The notes below the pieces were generated by a model that saw only the letters and a program-made list of their open reading frames with translations, had not been told where the DNA came from and ran no database searches. Made by a program: the position numbers and the translations under genes. DNA of 64,000 nucleotides from Micromonospora musae (lineage in GTDB: Bacteria > Actinomycetota > Actinomycetes > Mycobacteriales > Micromonosporaceae). Below, piece after piece: positions 18,377-25,015 of this stretch. How positions within the stretch are numbered: the stretch's first letter is position 1; the number at the start of each line of letters is the position of its first letter. The stretch covers positions 186,001-250,000 of the forward strand of contig NZ_RAZT01000008.1 of NCBI RefSeq assembly GCF_003626635.1. Direction: 5' to 3'.

Positions 18377-19408
18377 TCAGCCGGCGCTCGACCGGGCCCA
18401 GAGGTTGATGCCCGACTCGGTCGCGTACTGCTCGATCTCGGCCAGCTCCTCGGCGCTGAAGGTGGCGTTCTCCAGCGCCGCCACGTTCGCCTCGAGCTGG
18501 GCGACGCTGCTCGCGCCGAGCACCGTGGAGGTCATCCGCGGGTCGCGCAGCGTCCAGGCGATCGCCAGCTGCGCGAGGCTCTGCCCGCGGCGCGCGGCGA
18601 TGGCGTTCAGCGCCCGGATCTTGCCCAGGTTCTCCTCGGTGAGCCACTCCGGGTAGAGGGAGGTCTGCGCGTTGGCCCGGGAGTCGGCCGGCACCCCGTC
18701 CAGGTAGCGGTCGGTCAGCATGCCCTGCGCCAGCGGCGAGAAGCCGATGCAGCCGACCCCCTCGCGCTCCAGCACGTCGAGCAGTTCGTCCTCGATCCAC
18801 CGGTTCAACATCGAGTACGACGGCTGGTGGATCAGCAGGGGCGTACCGAGGTCGCGGAGGATCTCGGCGGCCTCGACGGTGCGGGCGGGCGAGTACGAGG
18901 AGATACCGACGTAGAGCGCCTTCCCGGCGCGCACCGCCGCGTCCAGCGCACCCATCGTCTCTTCCAGCGGGGTCTCCGGGTCGAAGCGGTGCGAGTAGAA
19001 GATGTCGACGTACTCCAGGCCCATCCGCTTGAGTGACTGGTCCAGCGACGCGGTCAGGTACTTGCGGGAACCGAGGTCGCCGTACGGGCCGGGCCACATG
19101 TCGTAGCCGGCCTTCGTCGAGATGACCAACTCGTCCCGGTACGGGCGGAGGTCGGTGGCGAGGACGCGGCCGAAGTTCTCCTCGGCCGACCCGTACGGGG
19201 GGCCGTAGTTGTTGGCCAGGTCGAAGTGGGTGATGCCCAGGTCGAAGGCTCGGCGCAGGATGGCCCGCTGGGTCTCCAGCGGTCGGTTGTCGCCGAAGTT
19301 GTGCCACAGGCCGAGCGAGACGGCGGGCAGTTTCAGGCCACTGCGACCGGTCCGGCGGTACTCCATGCCGCGGTACCGGTCGGGCTCGGCGAGGTAGCTG
19401 GTGTTCAC
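18377..19408 (-). CDS. mgrA: Aldo/keto reductase, L-glyceraldehyde-3-phosphate reductase (YghZ/MgrA) type
   Basis: The 343-residue NADPH-dependent TIM-barrel enzyme is close in motif content to E. coli YghZ. It has FDLANNYGPPYGSAEENFG (catalytic Asp and Tyr), STKAGYDMWPGPYGD with the catalytic Lys, and the YSHRFDPETPLEETM block. YghZ-type enzymes reduce toxic aldehydes such as L-glyceraldehyde 3-phosphate and methylglyoxal. The C-terminal cofactor region TSTVLGASSVAQLEANV is present. It is divergent from a small AraC-type regulator; the roughly 200-base spacer holds a palindromic repeat. The symbol is by family resemblance. Confidence 0.88.
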   Translation of the reverse strand: MNTSYLAEPDRYRGMEYRRTGRSGLKLPAVSLGLWHNFGDNRPLETQRAILRRAFDLGITHFDLANNYGPPYGSAEENFGRVLATDLRPYRDELVISTKAGYDMWPGPYGDLGSRKYLTASLDQSLKRMGLEYVDIFYSHRFDPETPLEETMGALDAAVRAGKALYVGISSYSPARTVEAAEILRDLGTPLLIHQPSYSMLNRWIEDELLDVLEREGVGCIGFSPLAQGMLTDRYLDGVPADSRANAQTSLYPEWLTEENLGKIRALNAIAARRGQSLAQLAIAWTLRDPRMTSTVLGASSVAQLEANVAALENATFSAEELAEIEQYATESGINLWARSSAG

Positions 19409-19520
19409 GGCACTCCTGTGATCGTGGTCTGGCGGTGGCGGCGGACCAGCACGGACCGCTCGCCGGTCAAGTCTTCAGCATCCCTCGGTGAGCGCCCCCG
19501 CCCGTGCCGCTCCTTCTGGG

Positions 19521-19578
19521 GCCTGTTTCACAGGATCGTGCCCGGCTCCGCCGGCGAGCCTTGGAAACAGACCCTGGG
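19521..19578. repeat. Imperfect palindrome upstream of the AraC-type gene
   Basis: GCCTGTTTCACAGG (from 19521) faces CCTTGGAAACAGACCC (about 19560-19575), pairing through CTGTTTC/GAAACAG. A very similar right arm (CCTTGTGAAACGGACCC) occurs alone at about 37311, and the 10-mer CCTGTTTCAC recurs at 19964-19973. It may be a second dispersed palindrome family or a regulator site. Confidence 0.5.
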
Positions 19579-19608
19579 TAGCCTGGCCGTGAGGGTGAGG
19601 GGAGGGCC

Positions 19609-20007
19609 GTGAGCCGAGCGGTCGAGGAGTCGAACCGGGCGATGCTGCGCGCCCGGGACGCGATGGACCGCTCGTACGCCGATCCGCTGGACATTCCGGC
19701 GCTGGCCCGCATCGCGCACGTCTCCGAGGCGCACTTCATCCGCACCTTCCGGGCGACCTTCGGCGAGACCCCGCACCGCTACCTCCAGCGTCGGCGGGTC
19801 GAGCGGGCGATGTACCTGCTGCTCCGGACCGACCAGGACGTCACCGAGATCTGCTTCGCGGTCGGCTTCAGCAGCCTCGGCACCTTCAGCCGGACCTTCC
19901 GTCAGATCGTGGGGGAGCCCCCGACCGAGTACCGCCGGCGCAAGGTCGCGGTGGACGTACCGACCTGTTTCACGAAGGCCTGGACCCGACCCAGCAGTTT
20001 TGGATAA
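19609..20007 (+). CDS. Short AraC-family regulator (DNA-binding domain only)
   Basis: The 132-residue protein is essentially the double helix-turn-helix of AraC/XylS regulators: DIPALARIAHVSEAHFIRTFRATFGETPHRYLQRRR and the second helix EICFAVGFSSLGTFSRTFRQ. A separate sensory domain is absent, as in SoxS/MarA-like members. The GTG start has GGGGAGGG just upstream. The next gene, a VOC-fold protein, starts 35 bases later; small AraC regulators paired with a VOC gene are frequent in actinobacteria, so local control is likely (inference). Confidence 0.9.
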   Translation: MSRAVEESNRAMLRARDAMDRSYADPLDIPALARIAHVSEAHFIRTFRATFGETPHRYLQRRRVERAMYLLLRTDQDVTEICFAVGFSSLGTFSRTFRQIVGEPPTEYRRRKVAVDVPTCFTKAWTRPSSFG

Positions 20008-20042
20008 GCAGCAGGTCAGGGTGGCCCTCTAGCGTCATGGGC

Positions 20043-20459
20043 ATGACTTTGAACGCACTCACCCGATCCTCGATCTACGTCCTCGACCAGGACGAGGCGC
20101 TCGACTTCTACGTCGGCAAGCTCGGCCTGGAGGTGAACACCGACGTCGACCTCGGCTTCATGCGCTGGCTCACGGTCAACGTCCCCGGCGACAAGCACCG
20201 CGAGATCCTGCTGGAGAAGCCCGGCCCGCCGGCCCTCGACCCGGCGACCGCCGAGCAGGTCCGCGAGCTGCTGACCAAGGGCGCCATGGGCGGCTGGCTC
20301 TCCATCACCACCGACGACGCGCACAAGACGTACGAGACGCTCGTCGCCAAGGGCGTCGAGATCACCGACGAGCCGGCCGAGAGGTCGTACGGGATCGACT
20401 TCGGGATCCGCGACCCGTTCGGCAACAAGATCCGCATCGGCCAGATGCGCGAGGGCTGA
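20043..20459 (+). CDS. VOC-superfamily (glyoxalase/bleomycin-resistance fold) protein
   Basis: The 138-residue protein has two beta-alpha-beta-beta-beta units. Opening segment SSIYVLDQDEALDFYVGKLGLEV and closing segment IRDPFGNKIRIGQM are typical of VOC metalloproteins. The substrate is unknown. I chose ATG 20043 because TAGCGT at 20030-20035, a TANNNT -10 box, lies seven bases upstream, which would make a leaderless mRNA; ATG 20037 is the other possibility. It probably works with the preceding AraC-type regulator. Confidence 0.88.
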   Translation: MTLNALTRSSIYVLDQDEALDFYVGKLGLEVNTDVDLGFMRWLTVNVPGDKHREILLEKPGPPALDPATAEQVRELLTKGAMGGWLSITTDDAHKTYETLVAKGVEITDEPAERSYGIDFGIRDPFGNKIRIGQMREG

Positions 20460-20494
20460 CCCGCTGACCCGGGCCGGGTGGGCACCCGCGGATC

Positions 20495-20522
20495 GGGAGG
20501 CGCGACTATTATCGCGCCTCCC
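20495..20522 (+). promoter_or_regulatory. Perfect 11-bp inverted repeat before the histidine-phosphatase gene
   Basis: GGGAGGCGCGA (20495-20505) and its exact complement (20512-20522) flank the loop CTATTA. It could terminate the VOC gene. Equally, TATTAT spanning the loop could be a -10 box, which would make the palindrome an operator for the gene starting at 20542. Confidence 0.55.
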
Positions 20523-20541
20523 GAAGCGTGGAAGGAGCCGA

Positions 20542-21171
20542 ATGCCGACCCGATTCCTCCTGCTGGCCCGGCACGGCGAGCAGAACCTGCCGCCGGAGAC
20601 GCCGCCGGGGACCGACCCGCCGGAGGCCGGGCTCTCCGCTCGGGGCCGCCGCCAGGCCGTGCTGCTCGGCGAGCGGCTGCGCGGCGTGCCGGTCGACGCG
20701 ATCCACCACGGGCCGTTGCCCCGGGCAGTGGAGACCGCCCAGTTGGTGTCGGCCGCGCTCCCCGGAGTCCCGGTGCACGCCACCGAACTCGCCGGCGACC
20801 ACCTGCCGGAGGACACGCCCGCGGCCGGGCTGCCGCCCGCGTACGCCAGGCTCCTGGCCGGCTTCGACCCGGCCGAGCGGGCCGACGGGCCGCGGCTGAC
20901 GGCGGCGGCGGTGCGCAGCTTCGCCGGACCGCCCGACGACGGCGACCGGTACGAGCTGCTCGTCACGCACACGTTCCTGATCGGGTGGCTGGTGCGGGAC
21001 GCGCTGGACGCGCCCGGTTCACGCTGGCTGGGCCTGAACCACCACAACGCGGGGCTTACCGTCATCCGCTACCGGGCCGGCCTGCCGCCCACCCTGGTCG
21101 CGTTCAACGACGTCGCGCACCTGCCCGCCGAGCTGCGCGGCACCGGACTGCCCCCGGAGTACCGCCTGTGA
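20542..21171 (+). CDS. Histidine phosphatase family protein
   Basis: The 209-residue protein starts with the RHG motif (LLLARHGEQN) that carries the phosphorylated histidine. HHGPLPRAVETAQL supplies the conserved arginine region, and LLVTHTFLIGWLV the second catalytic histidine. This is the phosphoglycerate-mutase-like fold; members range from mutases to broad phosphatases, and this divergent, short member is more likely a phosphatase. GGAAGGAG lies eight bases upstream of the ATG, a strong ribosome-binding site. The substrate is unknown. Confidence 0.88.
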   Translation: MPTRFLLLARHGEQNLPPETPPGTDPPEAGLSARGRRQAVLLGERLRGVPVDAIHHGPLPRAVETAQLVSAALPGVPVHATELAGDHLPEDTPAAGLPPAYARLLAGFDPAERADGPRLTAAAVRSFAGPPDDGDRYELLVTHTFLIGWLVRDALDAPGSRWLGLNHHNAGLTVIRYRAGLPPTLVAFNDVAHLPAELRGTGLPPEYRL

Positions 21172-21250
21172 GGCCAGCCGTCCACGGTCCCCGGCAGCCC
21201 CGGTTCACCGGTTGGCTAAGGTCTCTCGCACCGAGCGAGGGAGGGTGACG

Positions 21251-22018
21251 GTGGCGGACGCGGAACTCGTCGTCGAGGTGGCCGGGCCGGTGGCGACCTT
21301 GGTGATCCACAACCCGGCCCGGCGCAACGCGATGACCCCGGAGATGTGGCGGCAGCTCCCGCCGATCCTCGACCGGTTGGAGGCCGACCCGGCCGTCCGC
21401 GCGCTCGTGCTCACCGGCAGCGGTGACACTTTCTGCGCCGGCGCGGACCTGGGCGACCTCGACGAGCTGGTGGCGGCCGGCGACGCGAGCATCGCGGTGG
21501 CCGCCGAGGAGCGGCTCGCCGAGTTCGCCAAGCCGACCGTCGCGGCGGTACGCGGCGCGTGCGTCGGCGGCGGCTGCCAGCTCGCGGTCGCCTGCGACCT
21601 GCGGATCGCCACTGTCGACGCCCGGTTCGGTGTGCCTCCAGCCCGGCTCGGGCTGGTCTACCCGGCGCCCACCACCCGGCGGCTCACCCGCCTGGTCGGC
21701 CCGTCGGCCGCGAAGTTCCTGCTCTTCACCGCCGAGCTGATCGACGCCGAGCGAGCCCTGCGGGTGGGGCTGGTCGACGAAGTGCTTCCCGAGGCGGGGC
21801 TCGACGCCCGGGTCGCCGAGCTGACCGGCGCCATCGCCGAGCGCTCGCCGATCAGCGTCGCCGCGGCGAAGGAGATCGTCGACGATCGGGCCGGCCCGGC
21901 CCGGATCGCCTGGTGGCACCGGAAGGCCGTGGAGAGCGGCGAGGCACGGGAGGGCATCGCCGCCGTCCGCGAGCGGCGTACGCCCCGCTTCGCCTGGACG
22001 CCGCCGCACCCGGACTGA
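21251..22018 (+). CDS. Enoyl-CoA hydratase/isomerase (crotonase) family protein, atypical active site
   Basis: The 255-residue crotonase-fold protein has oxyanion-hole segments GDTFCAGADLGDL and RGACVGGGCQLAVACDLRIA. In classical hydratases the next block carries a catalytic glutamate (FAQPEI-LLG type); here it reads FGVPPARLGLVYP, with proline where that glutamate is expected, so ordinary hydration is doubtful. Other crotonase reactions (isomerase, hydrolase, decarboxylase) or loss of activity are possible. I chose GTG 21251, six to seven bases after GAGGGAGG; GTG 21245 is in frame too. Confidence 0.85.
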   Translation: MADAELVVEVAGPVATLVIHNPARRNAMTPEMWRQLPPILDRLEADPAVRALVLTGSGDTFCAGADLGDLDELVAAGDASIAVAAEERLAEFAKPTVAAVRGACVGGGCQLAVACDLRIATVDARFGVPPARLGLVYPAPTTRRLTRLVGPSAAKFLLFTAELIDAERALRVGLVDEVLPEAGLDARVAELTGAIAERSPISVAAAKEIVDDRAGPARIAWWHRKAVESGEAREGIAAVRERRTPRFAWTPPHPD

Positions 22019-22027
22019 TCGGGAGGA

Positions 22028-22086
22028 GGCCGGCGGGTGCCGCGCCGGGAAGGTTCCCCGGGCGCGGCCCCCCGTTCCCGCCGGCC
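22028..22086. terminator. Hairpin between convergent crotonase and HNH genes
   Basis: Perfect 10-bp arms GGCCGGCGGG (22028-22037) and CCCGCCGGCC (22077-22086) enclose about 39 bases, themselves able to pair (CCGCGCC/GGCGCGG). It fits a bidirectional terminator. Confidence 0.65.
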
Positions 22087-22093
22087 GGTCCAC

Positions 22094-22537
22094 TCACCGC
22101 CCGGCCAGCGCTGCCCAGCTCGGCACGATCGGCTCGCGGCGCAGCGGCATGCCCGCCTCGGCGGGCGTACGGTCGCCCTTCTGCTGGTTGCACGGGTAGC
22201 AGGCGGCAGTCGTGTTGCGCCACGTGTTCCGGCCGCCCCGCGAGCGGGGCAGGATGTGGTCGACGGTGTCGGCCGGCCCGCCGCAGTAGGCGCAGCAGCG
22301 GCCGTCACGCCGTAACACCCCCGCCCGGGACCAGGTCGGCCCGGCGGCGAACCGCCAACGGGTCACCACGTACCGGACCAGTCGGACCACCCGGGGCATC
22401 GGGAAGACGCCGACCACCCGGTCCGGCTCGGCCTCGTGGATCTCGGCGACCCGGCGGCAGAGCATCCGGATGGCGTGCTGGATGGTGACCCGGTGCAGCG
22501 GGCCGAGGTCGGCGTTGACGACGAGGACGGCATTCAC
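22094..22537 (-). CDS. HNH endonuclease
   Basis: The 147-residue protein has a zinc-finger-framed HNH motif: CAYCGGPAD, then VDHILPRSRGG (first His) and NTTAACYPCNQQKGDRTP (Asn and second Cys pair). This is the chromosomal HNH family common in actinobacteria; the N-terminal half (VLVVNADLGPLHRVTIQHA) is typical of it. Function is probably DNA cleavage or repair, unproven. GGAGGGA precedes the ATG. A terminator-like hairpin and a short candidate gene lie just upstream. Confidence 0.9.
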   Translation of the reverse strand: MNAVLVVNADLGPLHRVTIQHAIRMLCRRVAEIHEAEPDRVVGVFPMPRVVRLVRYVVTRWRFAAGPTWSRAGVLRRDGRCCAYCGGPADTVDHILPRSRGGRNTWRNTTAACYPCNQQKGDRTPAEAGMPLRREPIVPSWAALAGR

Positions 22538-22586
22538 CGGAATCTCCCTCCACGGTGACGGATGGACAGCGGGCCGGAGAGCGAAA

Positions 22587-22620
22587 GAGCCGCCCGGTCC
22601 GGAGGCGGAACGGGCGGCTC
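22587..22620 (-). terminator. Hairpin upstream of the HNH gene
   Basis: Perfect 10-bp arms GAGCCGCCCG (22587-22596) and CGGGCGGCTC (22611-22620) with a 14-base loop. On the minus strand it lies just after a 29-codon open frame and before the HNH start, so it could end the upstream transcript. The minus-strand sequence after the stem reads TTTCGCTCTCC, a short T-run. Confidence 0.65.
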
Positions 22621-22639
22621 GACGGGCGCGGGATGCGCG

Positions 22640-22729
22640 TCAGTCGGGTCGACCGTCCCCGGGGTCTTCGGCTCGGCAACCGTCGCCGAGCAGCCACGAC
22701 GGCACGGTGGTGACGTGCGACATCGACAT
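22640..22729 (-). CDS. Candidate 29-residue small protein
   Basis: A short minus-strand frame begins ATGTCGATGTCG and ends with TGA just before the hairpin at 22587-22620. It has GGGAG about eight bases before the ATG and G or C at 24 of 29 third positions, like the neighbouring genes. The protein starts MSMSHVTTVPSWLLGDG and ends GDGRPD. No family is recognised. With its own ribosome-binding site and terminator-like hairpin it could be a real small gene or a leader peptide for HNH. The 307-base stretch 22538-22844 holds nothing else I can assign. Confidence 0.35.
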   Translation of the reverse strand: MSMSHVTTVPSWLLGDGCRAEDPGDGRPD

Positions 22730-22844
22730 GGACGGCTCCCGGAGCAGCGGTTGACCTTGCGCGATCACGGTAGGTCCGCCCGGAAGACCGGGCAACGGAT
22801 TTCGATCGGAGGCGAGGCCGTCGCGGGACGCGTCGACGGCACGG

Positions 22845-24374
22845 TCACGGTCGCCGGGCGAAGAGGCCGAGCGGCCGGATCGAGTGGACCGGCTCCGCCG
22901 CGCCGCCCTCCGCCCGCAGGATGTGGTTGGCCGCGACGATGCCCGTCGCCGCGGCGCGCTCCATCAACGCGCTGGGGAACTCCGTGGCGACGCCGTCACC
23001 GGCGAGGTAGATGCCGTCGGCGTCGGTGCGTACCCGCGGCCGCCCGGCGTGACCGCCCGGGGGAAAGGCCGGTGCCCGCGCCTCGACCCGGGCGCGCAGC
23101 TCACGGGCCGACAGCCCGGCCACCTCCGGCCAGAGCGTCGCCAGCTCGCCGCGCATCCGTTCGGCCAGCTCCGCGGCGGGCACGCCCGGCTCGCAGGCGT
23201 ACGCGTGCAGCTCGATCACGCTGCCGCCGGTGCGCTCGGCCCAGCCTCGGGGCTCCCGCTCCAGCCGGTGGTAGAGCGTCACGGAGTCCAGGGTGGACTG
23301 CCGGGTGACGCCGCTGAAGACCGACCGGTCGGGGCGTACGTCCCCGTCGAACCAGTAGCGGGCCACCGTGTACGGCGGGCCGGGCGCGCCGAAGGCGGGC
23401 ATGGCGGCCACCAGCCGTGGCGCCAGCTCCGCCAGCGCGGGGGAGGCGCCGACCAGCGCGGCGAGCGCCGGCGGGTCGACGGCGAGCACGACGTGCCCGG
23501 CCTCGTACCCGACGCCGTCGTCGGTCAGCACCCGCCAGCCGCCGTCGGTGCGGTGCAGCGCGCCGACCGCCGCGCCGGTCAGCACCCGCCCGCCGTGCCG
23601 TTCGACGTGCCGGGTCAACGGCGTCCAGATCGCCGTCGCATAGTCCTCGTCCGGTGCGTCGAACGCCAGCCCCTCCCCGTTGCCGAGCAGATAGAAGTGG
23701 AACTGGGCGACCAGTTCGGCGGCCGACATCTCCGACTCGTGGTTGAAGAACGAGTGCGAGAAGACCTCGAAGAGCATGGCGCGGGCCCGGTCCGGCAGCC
23801 GCAGCGAGTCGAGCAGTTCACCGGCGGTGGTGCCGTCCAGCTCGGCGTAGGTGCGCACCGGGTGGTACCCAAGCAGGGGCAGGGCGGCGTCCCGATTCAT
23901 CCGCCGCAGGTCGGGCAGGCGGAGGCTGGGGCTGCGGGCCAGCAACGCGAGCAGGTTCAGCGGTGGTGCGGCGGGCAGGTCACCGAACTCCTCGGTCGGC
24001 CACCGCTCGGCGAGAATCGGATAACCGGCCACCGGACGGAGGAAACGCAGCTGGGGGTCGATCCGCCGGAGGATGGCGCGCCAGTTGTAGTACTGCCGGA
24101 AGAAGGCGTGGAAGCCGTGCTCCACCTGCTGCACCCCGTCGGCGAGCCGCTCCGGCCAGGCGCCCGCCCGGCCGCCCAGGGTGGGCGAGGACTCCAGCAC
24201 GGTCACCCGCACCCCGCGCTCGGCGAGTACCACGGCCGCCGACATGCCGGCGATCCCGCCGCCCACCACCACCGCCGTGACCGGGCGCGGCACCCGGGGC
24301 GGGCCACCGCCGCCGGGGTCGACGAGGTGCCGTCGTACGCCGAGGAGCCGACCGGCCAGCCGCGACAGTGCCAT
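22845..24374 (-). CDS. FAD-dependent oxidoreductase, carotenoid desaturase/CrtU-like
   Basis: The 509-residue protein has a Rossmann dinucleotide site VVVGGGIAGMSAAVVLAERG near residue 36, ESSPTLGGRAGAWPE after it, and a C-terminal FAD motif GIYLAGDGVATEFPSALMERA. The block VEHGFHAFFRQYYNWRAILRR is characteristic of the CrtU (isorenieratene synthase) and related amine-oxidase-fold group. No other carotenoid gene is in the window, so the substrate is uncertain; an aromatic-carotenoid or other isoprenoid role is possible. It starts 38 bases after the MSMEG_6728-type gene on the same strand and may share its transcript. Confidence 0.85.
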   Translation of the reverse strand: MALSRLAGRLLGVRRHLVDPGGGGPPRVPRPVTAVVVGGGIAGMSAAVVLAERGVRVTVLESSPTLGGRAGAWPERLADGVQQVEHGFHAFFRQYYNWRAILRRIDPQLRFLRPVAGYPILAERWPTEEFGDLPAAPPLNLLALLARSPSLRLPDLRRMNRDAALPLLGYHPVRTYAELDGTTAGELLDSLRLPDRARAMLFEVFSHSFFNHESEMSAAELVAQFHFYLLGNGEGLAFDAPDEDYATAIWTPLTRHVERHGGRVLTGAAVGALHRTDGGWRVLTDDGVGYEAGHVVLAVDPPALAALVGASPALAELAPRLVAAMPAFGAPGPPYTVARYWFDGDVRPDRSVFSGVTRQSTLDSVTLYHRLEREPRGWAERTGGSVIELHAYACEPGVPAAELAERMRGELATLWPEVAGLSARELRARVEARAPAFPPGGHAGRPRVRTDADGIYLAGDGVATEFPSALMERAAATGIVAANHILRAEGGAAEPVHSIRPLGLFARRP

Positions 24375-24412
24375 CGCGTAACCTCCTCCGGCCTCGGCTG
24401 CGACGCGCTGCG

Positions 24413-24919
24413 TCAGGCGGGTGTGCCACCCGGGACGTCGGGGGTGAGGCAGCGGCGATCCCGGTCCGAGTCGGGCCAGACGTACTCGAGGTCGACCGGG
24501 ACGTCACCGAAGAGCGGGCGGTAGTGCTCCGGGTCCTTCCGTACCAGCGACGAACGGTGGCTCAGGTGCAGGTCCTCCCGGCCCAGCCAGGGCGGCAGCT
24601 CACCGGCGGCGGCCAGCTCCGCCTGAGCCCGTACCGTCCCGATGCCGCAGGCGGCGGCGAGGTCGCGGGTCATCGTCACGGCACAGGTGTCGGCCCGTCC
24701 CGGCTCGACCCAGACGGCGCACATGTCCAGCCCGTACCGGGTCAGCGCCTCCTCGTACCCCGCCCACATCTTCACCGCGGGATGGTTGCGCCACCCGTAC
24801 GTCGGCCAGGTCAGCCCGCGCAGCACCTGGATCGTCTCCACCCGTTGCTTGCCCAGCCGCTTCTGGTCCAGCGTGCGGGCGCTGGCCAGGAAGTCCGGGT
24901 ACGGGAGGAAGGTCTGCAT
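24413..24919 (-). CDS. MSMEG_6728-family protein (pyrimidine-dimer glycosylase-like)
   Basis: The 168-residue protein opens with MQTFLPYPDFLASARTLD, then KRLGKQRVETIQVLRGL and GWRNHPAVKMWAGYEEAL. This is the signature of the MSMEG_6728 family, distantly related to T4 endonuclease V-like 'pyrimidine dimer DNA glycosylase' domains. A DNA-repair role is suggested by that relation but not shown. The end of the protein (YVWPDSDRDRRC) is also conserved. The ATG at 24919 fits the family start. It is divergent from the RCK membrane protein gene. Confidence 0.85.
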   Translation of the reverse strand: MQTFLPYPDFLASARTLDQKRLGKQRVETIQVLRGLTWPTYGWRNHPAVKMWAGYEEALTRYGLDMCAVWVEPGRADTCAVTMTRDLAAACGIGTVRAQAELAAAGELPPWLGREDLHLSHRSSLVRKDPEHYRPLFGDVPVDLEYVWPDSDRDRRCLTPDVPGGTPA

Positions 24920-25015
24920 GGCTGCTGTTCTACCCGCACCCATCGACGCCATGCCTGCACCACGCGCCAACCGGATGCTCTCGCCCAGCAAGGTCGTCCT
25001 TACTACGATCCGGGC

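Noticed and set aside
22845..24374. A carotenoid biosynthesis cluster around the CrtU-like gene
   Set aside because: No phytoene synthase, GGPP synthase, cyclase or other carotenoid gene lies nearby.
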